From: Solirubrobacteraceae bacterium
GTDB lineage: Bacteria; Actinomycetota; Thermoleophilia; Solirubrobacterales; Solirubrobacteraceae
NCBI GenBank assembly: GCA_030447275.1
Contig: JAUJPF010000003.1
Coordinates: forward strand, 1 to 64,000
Direction of reading: 5' to 3'
Length of the DNA: 64,000 nt
Shown piece after piece: positions 56,745 through 64,000 of this stretch (its first letter is position 1; each line of letters begins with the position of its first letter). A program made the position numbers and the translations under genes. The notes under the pieces were generated by a model. That model was not told the origin of the DNA and did no database searches. It was given only the letters and a program-made list of their open reading frames with translations.

Positions 56745-57074
56745 ATGTGGCTCGTCGACGGCAACAACGTCATGGGGTCGCGGCCCGACGGCTGGTGGCG
56801 CGACCGCACCGGCGCGATGCAGCGCCTGCTGAACGAGCTCGACGACTTCGCCGCGCGCACCGGCGACGAGGTCGCCGTCGTCTTCGACGGCGACGAGCGC
56901 GCGCTCCAGGCGGTCGGCGTGCACGTGGCGTTCGCGCCGCACGCCGACGACGCGCTCGCCGCGCGCGCCGCACCCGGCGTCACCGTCGTCACCTCCGACG
57001 CCGAGCTCGCCCGCCGCGCGCGCGACCTCGGCGCCGACGTGCTCGGCGCCGGCGCGTTCCTACGCCGGGTGTAG
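56745..57074 (+). CDS. NYN-domain RNase (YacP/Rae1-like)
   Basis: This is a 109-residue PIN-like fold protein. MWLVDGNNVMGSRPDGWWRD carries the first acidic residue of the active site. EVAVVFDGDERAL and VTVVTSDAELARRARDLGAD carry the others. Such proteins are ribosome-linked endoribonucleases (Rae1) or of unknown role. ATG 56745 is used; the reading frame has upstream starts without support. The 3' end overlaps oppF by 15 bases. Confidence 0.88.
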   Translation: MWLVDGNNVMGSRPDGWWRDRTGAMQRLLNELDDFAARTGDEVAVVFDGDERALQAVGVHVAFAPHADDALAARAAPGVTVVTSDAELARRARDLGADVLGAGAFLRRV

Positions 57075-58153
57075 CTCGGGGTCGACGTACTGCGGCTGGC
57101 TGTCGCCGCTCGCCGCCGGCGACAGCGGCGACTTCGTCGACCCGGCGATCTCCTCGCGCGTCACGTTGAGCGGGAAGTGGCAGTGGGCGAGGTGCCCGTT
57201 GCCGTAGTCGGTGAGCGGCGGGATCTCGCTGCGGCAGATGTCCTGGGCGCGCGGGCAGCGGGTGTGGAAGACGCACCCCGGCGGCGGGTCGACCGGCGAC
57301 GGCGGCTCCCCCCCGACGACGATCCGGTCGCGCCGTCGGTTCTCGCGCGGGTCGGGGATCGGGATCGCCGACAGCAGCGCCGCCGTGTACGGGTGGATCG
57401 GCTTGGAGTAGAGCTGCTCGGCCGGCGACAGCTCCATGATCCGGCCGAGGTACATCACCGCGATCCGGTCCGAGACGTGCCGCACCACCGACAGGTCATG
57501 GGCGACGAAGATGTAGGTCAGGCCGAAGTCTTCCTGCAGCTCCTCGAGCAGGTTGACGATCTGCGCCTGGATCGAGACGTCGAGCGCGCTGACCGGCTCG
57601 TCGAGCACGATGAGCTTCGGCTCGAGGGCGAGCGCACGTGCGACGCCGATGCGCTGGCGCTGGCCACCCGAGAACTCGTGCGGGAAGCGGTTGACGTGCT
57701 CGCGCTGGAGGCCGACGCGTTCGAGCAGGTCGGCGGTGCGCTGGGCGATCTCGTCGCGCGCGACTCCGTGCAGCTCGAGCGGGCCGCCGATGATCTGCGA
57801 GATGCGCTTGCGCGGGTTGAGCGACGCGTAGGGGTCCTGGAAGACCATCTGCATCTCGGTGCGCACCGGTCGCAGCTCGCGCCGCGAGGCGTGGGTGATG
57901 TCGCGCCCGCGGAAGGTGATCCTCCCCGCGGTCGGATCGATGAGCCGCATGAGCGTCCGCGACAACGTCGTCTTGCCGCAGCCCGACTCGCCGACGAGCC
58001 CGAGCGTCTCGCCCTCGCGCAGCGTGAACGACACGTCGTCCACGGCGTGCACGTGGCCGGCGACGGTGTTGAGGATGCCCCGGCGGATCGGGAAGTGCTG
58101 CTTGATGTGCTCGACGTCGAGCATCGCGTCGCCGTTCGGCGCCGCAGCGGCGC

Positions 58154-58157
<4 letters not shown>
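57060..58157 (-). CDS. Oligopeptide/dipeptide ABC transporter ATP-binding protein (OppF/DppF)
   Basis: This is a 365-residue cytoplasmic ATPase, the second of the pair powering the importer. Walker A is GESGCGKTTLSRTLM, the Q loop is MVFQDPYASLNPRKR, the signature is SGGQRQRIGVARAL, and Walker B is LIVLDEPVSALDVSIQAQI. The switch His is in VAHDLSVVRHV. The C-terminal zinc-type Cys cluster (GCVFHTRCPRAQDIC) is typical of OppF. ATG overlaps the upstream stop as ATGA. Confidence 0.95.
57099..57126. terminator. Hairpin inside oppF end, past the yacP stop
   Basis: A perfect ten-base stem (57099-57108 with 57117-57126, eight-base loop) lies 25 bases beyond the stop of the NYN gene and inside the last codons of oppF. 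It could end transcripts of the NYN gene. There is no T run, so this is tentative. Confidence 0.35.
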
Positions 58158-59196
<1,039 letters not shown>

Positions 59197-59200
<4 letters not shown>

Positions 59201-60147
59201 CTGAGCCGGATCCTCGGGTCGAGCGCGGCGTAGACGATGTCGACGATGCCGTTCAGCAGCACGATGAAGAACGCCCCGAACAGGACCACCGCCATGACGG
59301 GCGGCACATCGAGCGCGCCGATCGACTCGGCGAAGTAGTCGCCGACGCCCTGAAGGTCGAACACGGTCTCGGTGAGGATCGCGCCGCCGCCGAGGACGTA
59401 GCCGAAGTCGAGGCCCCACAGGGTGACGATCGGGATCATCGAGTTGCGCAGGACGTGCCGCCCCATCACGCGCCGCTCGGAGATGCCCTTCGCGCGCGCG
59501 GTCCGCACGTAGTCGTCGTTGATGGTGTCGAGCACCTGGTTGCGCAGCACGCGCGAGTAGACGCCGACGAACAGCGTGGCCAGCACGCTCCACGGCAGGA
59601 TCATGTGCTTGAACCACTCCCACAGGCCGCCCTCCGAGATGGGGACATAGCCGCCGTCGGGGAACAGGCCGGCCTTGTAGCCGAGGTAGTAGTTGGCGAG
59701 CGCACCCAGCCAGAACACCGGCATCGAGATGCCGATCAGGGCGAGCACGGTGAGGAACCGGTCCGAGAGAGCGCCCGCGCGGAGCGCGCTGAACAGGCCG
59801 AGCGCGACGCCGAGGACGAGCCAGATGAGCGCGGCGCCGATGGCCAGCGAGAACGTCCGCGGCGCGCCGTCGATGATGCGTTCGACGACCTTGTCCTGGC
59901 GCGTGTAGGAGATCAGGTCGCCCGTGAACGTCTTCTCCATCATGTTCCCGTACTGGATCCAGAAGGGCTTGTCGAAGCCCCACTCGCGCTCCACCGCGGC
60001 GACCTGCCCCGGCGTCGCGTACTTGCCGGCGAGCCGGTCCGCCGGGTCGCCCCCCGGGATCTTGAAGAAGATCAGGAACGTCAGGAACGAGACGACGAGC
60101 ATGACGATCGCCATGCCGATCAGCCGGCGGACGATGAAGCGCGCCAC
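59197..60147 (-). CDS. Oligopeptide/dipeptide ABC transporter permease (OppB/DppB)
   Basis: This is a 316-residue membrane permease with six helices. The first helix (MARFIVRRLIGMAIVMLVVS) leads to a long outer loop, typical of OppB. The EAA-type loop contacting the ATPase is DDYVRTARAKGISERRVMGR. GTG 60147 starts three bases past the OppC stop. The C-terminus AALDPRIRLS is the family end. Confidence 0.94.
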
Positions 60148-60150
60148 GCC

Positions 60151-61203
60151 CTAGTGCTCCAGACGGACCTTCGCCCGCGGGTCGAGTGCGTCGCGCACGC
60201 CCTCGCCGAAGATGTTCAGCGACAGCACGGTCATGATCAGCATGACGCCGGGCGCGATCGTCAGGTGCGGAGCCCCGCGCAGGCGGTCGAGCCCCGTGTC
60301 GATCATCGTGCCCCACGACGGCGACGGCGCCTGCACGCCCGCCCCGAGGAACGACAGCGCCGCCTCGAGCAGGATCGCGTTGGCCATGATGAGCGGGAAG
60401 AAGACGAGGATCGTCGAGAAGAGGTTGGGCAGCAGCTCGCGCGTCATGATGCGCCAGTCGCTCATGCCCTGAGCGCGGGCGACCTCGATGAACTCCTTCT
60501 CGCGCAGGCCGAGCACCTGTCCGCGCACGGGGCGAGCGAGGTAGACGATGCCGACGAACCCGATGATCAGGGTGGGGATCCACAGCGAGTTGCCGGCCAC
60601 GGTGATCGGCCCGATCGAGAGGCCCTCGGTGGCCAGCGAGACGCCGAGCGCGATCCCGAGCAGCAGCACGGGGAACGCCCAGAGCACGTCGAGGCCCCGG
60701 GAGATGAGCGCGTCGATCCAGCCGCGGAAGTAGCCGGCGAGCAGGCCGAGCAGCACGGCGAGCACCGTGGTGATGAGCGCGGCGGTGAGGCCGATGAAGA
60801 CCGAGTTGCGGGCGCCGTAGAGCAGCCGGACCATGACGTCGCGGCCGTTCTCGTCCGCACCGAGGAAGTACTCGCCGCGCCAGGTCGGGCCCATCGGGAT
60901 GCCGCGCACCGAGACGATGTCGCGCGGCTTGCCGTCGACGATGATCTGGTCGGCCAGGCGGTTGCGGTCGGGGGTGGTGTTGGCCACGTGCTCGGCCCAC
61001 AGCGGCGCGGCGAGCGCCGAGAGGATGAGCAGGACGAACAGCACGCCGAACGCGAGCGCCACCTTGTTGCGCCGCAGGCGGCGCCAGGCGAGCTTCCATG
61101 GCCCCGTCGCCGGCGGGGCGGCCGGGTCGACCTGCGCCGGGTCGAGCGTCGCCGGCGTGGCGGTCAGCGGGTCGGTCGGCTTGACGGTCGGCTCGGTGGC
61201 CAT
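60151..61203 (-). CDS. Oligopeptide/dipeptide ABC transporter permease (OppC/DppC)
   Basis: This is a 350-residue permease with six helices. A Pro/Thr-rich cytosolic start (~1-35) precedes WKLAWRRLRRNKVALAFGVL. The periplasmic segment FLGADENGRDVMVRLLYGAR is the OppC signature. The EAA loop is EFIEVARAQGMSDWRIMTRE, and the end is GEGVRDALDPRAKVRLE. ATG 61203 follows oppA by 55 bases that hold a strong hairpin. Confidence 0.94.
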   Translation of the reverse strand: MATEPTVKPTDPLTATPATLDPAQVDPAAPPATGPWKLAWRRLRRNKVALAFGVLFVLLILSALAAPLWAEHVANTTPDRNRLADQIIVDGKPRDIVSVRGIPMGPTWRGEYFLGADENGRDVMVRLLYGARNSVFIGLTAALITTVLAVLLGLLAGYFRGWIDALISRGLDVLWAFPVLLLGIALGVSLATEGLSIGPITVAGNSLWIPTLIIGFVGIVYLARPVRGQVLGLREKEFIEVARAQGMSDWRIMTRELLPNLFSTILVFFPLIMANAILLEAALSFLGAGVQAPSPSWGTMIDTGLDRLRGAPHLTIAPGVMLIMTVLSLNIFGEGVRDALDPRAKVRLEH

Positions 61204-61216
61204 GGCGATGGCGCGA

Positions 61217-61250
61217 GGGGGCGCCGGGACAGGTGTGCCCCGGCGCCCCC
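61217..61250 (-). terminator. 12-bp GC hairpin between oppA and oppC
   Basis: A perfect twelve-base GC stem (61217-61228 with 61239-61250, ten-base loop) lies nine bases after the oppA stop. Such hairpins between a binding-protein gene and its permeases typically stabilise the upstream mRNA or reduce read-through, giving excess binding protein. No T run is present. Confidence 0.65.
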
Positions 61251-61258
61251 CGCAGCGT

Positions 61259-62950
61259 CTACTGCTCGCCCTCCTTCAGCGCGAACGTCGTGTAGTCCGC
61301 CTGGAGAACCGGGTGGAACAACACGTTCTCGAACGCGATCCGCTCAGACGTGATGAGCGGGATCTTCTTGCTGCCGTAGGGGACGACGTGCGCCCGCTCG
61401 ACCAGCTTGCGGTCGATCTCGGCGTACCCATCCGAGGCCTCGCTGAGCTCCTTGGGGTTGAGCTCCTTGATGGCCGTGTTGATCTCCGGGTCGTCGACGT
61501 TCCCGAAGTTCTGGTTGTTGGTCGGCTGGATCGTGTCCCCCGCGACGAGGAACAGGAAGTTCCCGGGGTGCGGGAAGTCCTGGAACCAGTTGGTGAACCC
61601 GGCCTGGGCCTTCGTCCGCTGGTTCCCGACGGTGGTGAAGAACACCGAGCCCTCGATGATCTTCGGCCGCGCGTCGAGCCCGATGCCCTTCATGGCGCTG
61701 GCGAGGTACTCCGCGTTCTGCCTGGAGTCATCCTCGTCGTTGCCCCACACGAGCACCTTCTCGCCCTCGGCCCCGGCCTCCTTGATCAGCGACTTCGCCT
61801 TCTCGAGGTCCGGCGGCTGGCCGGGATCGCCCCACGGGCACGGGTCGACCTTCTGGTGGCCTTCCATGCCCGGGGGCAGGAAGTTGCAGCCGGGCTCCAT
61901 CAGGCCGCCGTAGATCCTGACCACCGCGCGCTCGTCGACCGCGTAGGCGACCGCCTGACGCACCTTCTCGTCGTCGAAGGGCGGGGTGCGATGGTTCAGG
62001 AAGTAGTAGTACGTGGAGTTGGTCGTCTGCTCCTTGTACCGGTCGGTCGCCTGCTGCTGGAACTCCTGCAGCGCGTCGCCCGCCGACGGGTCGTCCAGGT
62101 AGTCGGCCTCGTTCGTGAGCACGTCACGCACCTGCCGCTCGGCGTTCTTGACGACGTTGATCTGGATCTTGTCGAGCTTCGCCGGCGGGAGCCCCGGGAT
62201 CTCCGGGAAGTTCTCGTTCTTCTCCAGGGTGAAGGCGCGGTTGCCCTCGACCTTGGTGATCTTGAACTGGCCGACGCCGGGCGGCGGCTTCTTCGTGAGG
62301 ATCTCGAACGGCGTGTCGCCCGGGACGAGCCCGCCGAAGTCCATCGACACGATGAACGGGAACTGGCCGCTCGCCTCGGTGAGGTTCACGGTGATCTCGC
62401 GGGTGGCCTCGTCGGCCTCGATGCCCGTGATGTCGCCCTTGGCCTTGCCGGCCTTCTGGTACGCCTCGGCGCCCTCGATGGCACCGACGTAGAACGGCGC
62501 GCCGCCGGACTCGAGCGTGATGACCCGCTTGATCGTGTGCTCGAAGTCGCTCGCCTTCACCGCCGTGCCGTCCGAGTACTTCAGGCCCTCGCGGAGCTTG
62601 AACGTGTACGTCTTGCCGCCGTTCGTCACCTCGGGCATCGCCTCGGCGAGGCCGGGCATGAGCTGCGCGCCTGCGGCGCCGGCCTCACGCCGGTAGGTGA
62701 GCAGCGGGGTGTACGTCGGGATCAGCGCCTGCCAACCCGCGACGGTGTAGCTCATGGCCGGGTCGAGGTAGTCCGGGAACGACGCGTAGTTGAACGTCGC
62801 GGTCCCGCCCTCCTGGACAGCGGCCTGGTCCTCGCCACCGCCGGTCGCACCGCCCTCGTCGCCGCCGTCGTCGCCGCCGCACCCGGCGACGCCGAGGGCG
62901 AGGACGAGCACGGCGATGAGGCCCATCAGGGTCCTCAGTGTGCTTCGCAT
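61259..62950 (-). CDS. ABC transporter substrate-binding lipoprotein (SBP_bac_5)
   Basis: This 563-residue lipoprotein captures the substrate for the importer. The signal ends in a lipobox (GLIAVLVLALGVAGC) followed by Gly/Asp-rich spacer. SBP_bac_5 features are ATFNYASFPDYLDPAMSYTV, LMPGLAEAMPEVTNGGKTYT, FKLREGLKYSDGTAVKASDF and, later, VRQAVAYAVDERAVVRIYGG. The start at 62950 is chosen because AGGAGG (62957-62962) sits six bases upstream; ATGs at 62956 and 62965 are less well placed. Ligand is probably a peptide but is not proven. Confidence 0.95.
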   Translation of the reverse strand: MRSTLRTLMGLIAVLVLALGVAGCGGDDGGDEGGATGGGEDQAAVQEGGTATFNYASFPDYLDPAMSYTVAGWQALIPTYTPLLTYRREAGAAGAQLMPGLAEAMPEVTNGGKTYTFKLREGLKYSDGTAVKASDFEHTIKRVITLESGGAPFYVGAIEGAEAYQKAGKAKGDITGIEADEATREITVNLTEASGQFPFIVSMDFGGLVPGDTPFEILTKKPPPGVGQFKITKVEGNRAFTLEKNENFPEIPGLPPAKLDKIQINVVKNAERQVRDVLTNEADYLDDPSAGDALQEFQQQATDRYKEQTTNSTYYYFLNHRTPPFDDEKVRQAVAYAVDERAVVRIYGGLMEPGCNFLPPGMEGHQKVDPCPWGDPGQPPDLEKAKSLIKEAGAEGEKVLVWGNDEDDSRQNAEYLASAMKGIGLDARPKIIEGSVFFTTVGNQRTKAQAGFTNWFQDFPHPGNFLFLVAGDTIQPTNNQNFGNVDDPEINTAIKELNPKELSEASDGYAEIDRKLVERAHVVPYGSKKIPLITSERIAFENVLFHPVLQADYTTFALKEGEQ

Positions 62951-63075
62951 CTGCATCCTCCTCATAGGTGTGCGGAGTCCTCCGACTCCGTCCTCCCTTC
63001 CAGCAAGCGCGCTGGAGCCTACAGCCGGGCCGCGGAAGGGCAAGCCTGCGTTAACGGAACATCAATGACTCACCG

Positions 63076-63567
63076 TCAGTCCAGATAGCTGACGATGTCC
63101 GCCACCGGCGCGCGCTCCGGCACGCGCTGCTCGTGGCGGGGCCGCCCGAGGTGGAGCAGGCCCAGGACCTGCTCGTCGTCGGCGACGCCGACGGCGGCAC
63201 GGCCCTCGGCGCTGAGCAGCACGGCCGGCGTCCGCCAGTAGCCGGCCAGCCCGCGGGCGTGGCCGGCGAGCAGCACGATGTACGCGGCGACCGCCGTCGC
63301 GTCGCGGTCCTCCTCGTCGCCCGTGGCCGACACCGCGACGAGCGTCGGCGCGCGGTCGAGCTTGCCGGCGGCGTCGGGGCCGGCGGCCTCCTTCAGGCGC
63401 TCGAGCGCGCGCGGGCCGAGCACGCGGAAGCGCCACGGGTTCGTCAGGTGGTGGTTCGGCGCCCAGCGCGCGAGCTCGAACAGCTCGTCGAGCGTCGCGC
63501 GGTCGACGGGATCCGGGCCGTACGCCTTGTGCGTGCGGCGCGTGCGGATCGCCGTCTCGACGTCCAT
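63076..63567 (-). CDS. Nitroreductase-family FMN oxidoreductase
   Basis: This is a 163-residue flavoprotein. MDVETAIRTRRTHKAYGPDP carries the FMN-contacting arginines (RTRRT). LFELARWAPNHHLTNPWRF is typical of the RdxA/NfnB-like subgroup. LAGHARGLAGYWRTPAVLLS and LLHLGRPRHE contribute the rest of the site. It reduces quinones or nitro compounds with NAD(P)H; natural substrate unknown. ATG 63567 shares one base with the upstream stop (TGATG). Confidence 0.92.
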   Translation of the reverse strand: MDVETAIRTRRTHKAYGPDPVDRATLDELFELARWAPNHHLTNPWRFRVLGPRALERLKEAAGPDAAGKLDRAPTLVAVSATGDEEDRDATAVAAYIVLLAGHARGLAGYWRTPAVLLSAEGRAAVGVADDEQVLGLLHLGRPRHEQRVPERAPVADIVSYLD

Positions 63568-64000
63568 CAGTCGTAGAGCGACTCGCGCGCGAGCTCGTTG
63601 CCGCGCGAGTCCCACAGGTGGACCTCGAGCGTGTCGCCGCGGTAGTCGTCGGGCGCGACGAGCGTGAACCGCCCGTCGACGATCGGCGTCTGGTCGACGG
63701 CGAGGCCCGCGAGCTCCGCCGTCACGGTCGCCCCGCGCGCGACGAGCGCGCGGCCCCAGACGAGCGTCATCGCGGCGACCTTGCCCTGCTCGCCGCGCCA
63801 GCCGCCGAGCACCTCGTCGCAGAGGTCGAGCTGCCACTCGGGATGCGCCTCGGCGATCTCGTCGGTGAAGTCGGCGACCGCGGCGAAGTCCTCGGGCTCG
63901 CCGCCGTCGTGGCCCGGCGCGAACGAGACGTAGCCGAAGAGCTCGAGGTTGGTGGTCGTGCGGCTCGTCGCGGGGATGTACGTGCGGCCGTTCCACGTGC
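63567..64000 (-). CDS. Protein of unknown function (N-terminus outside window)
   Basis: The minus-strand frame is open from the window edge to the stop at 63567. The visible ~144 residues include RTTTNLELFGYVSFAPGHDG, an acidic segment (EPEDFAAVADFTDEIAEAHP), DEVLGGWRGEQGKVAAMTLV and an all-beta end (TPIVDGRFTLVAPDDYRGDT, LEVHLWDSRGNELARESLYD). No family is recognised. The stop overlaps the nitroreductase start, so the two are coupled. Confidence 0.7.
   Translation of the reverse strand, partial: TWNGRTYIPATSRTTTNLELFGYVSFAPGHDGGEPEDFAAVADFTDEIAEAHPEWQLDLCDEVLGGWRGEQGKVAAMTLVWGRALVARGATVTAELAGLAVDQTPIVDGRFTLVAPDDYRGDTLEVHLWDSRGNELARESLYD

Overview
The window is very high-GC, densely packed bacterial chromosome. 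It most likely comes from the actinobacterial class Thermoleophilia (order Solirubrobacterales). The basis is GC richness, frequent GTG/TTG starts, an rpsF-ssb-rpsR-rplI-dnaB-loader-purA block, and several secreted protein types I associate with that group (a small Cys-rich secreted protein, SGNH surface proteins, a Calx-beta protein). This placement is an inference; no rRNA is present. I found no prophage, IS element or CRISPR array. The only mobile-type gene is a free-standing LAGLIDADG homing-endonuclease-like gene inserted between ssb and rpsR.

Layout. 1-6.4 kb: secreted proteins (an amidohydrolase/dipeptidase-like protein cut by the window edge, an M14 carboxypeptidase, a Calx-beta protein, a lipoprotein) and a cupin. 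6.4-10 kb: a reductase, then a coupled pair made of a cNMP-binding HD-GYP phosphodiesterase and a CHASE2 adenylate/guanylate cyclase. 10-16 kb: Pcm, a class IV aminotransferase, UDP-GlcNAc 2-epimerase, a nucleotide-sugar dehydrogenase, a Gfo/Idh/MocA oxidoreductase and two membrane proteins. 16-22.6 kb (minus strand): rpsF, ssb, LAGLIDADG gene, rpsR, rplI, dnaB, helicase-loader-like ATPase, purA. 23-29 kb (minus strand): response regulator, histidine kinase, HtrA protease, inositol-phosphatase-like gene and otsA, apparently an envelope and osmotic stress operon. 29-39 kb: a degenerate M28-like membrane protein, sortase, FlgM-like ORF, thiL, infA, a class A PBP, MscS, a PIG-V-like mannosyltransferase, a HAD hydrolase, a CPBP protease and an L,D-transpeptidase. 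39-49 kb: YbdK-type ligase, pyrE, and a cell-surface neighbourhood with five SGNH-fold proteins, SpoIID and an MBOAT O-acyltransferase. 49-57 kb: membrane proteins, tRNA-Arg(CCU), a metallo-beta-lactamase-fold protein, MMPL transporter, SRPBCC protein, GH26-like protein, cysteine hydrolase and NYN RNase. 57-64 kb: a complete oligopeptide/dipeptide ABC operon (SBP, two permeases, two ATPases), a nitroreductase and a partial gene.

About eighteen probable reading-frame breaks occur, including in normally essential genes (purA, dnaB, pyrE). Most sit in G/C runs, so they look like uncorrected sequencing or assembly indels rather than gene decay. Coordinates for those genes span the whole recognisable gene across the break. 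Packing is extreme: about fifteen same-strand pairs overlap by 1-4 bases, three convergent pairs share a CTAG stop palindrome, and one divergent pair shares CATG start codons.
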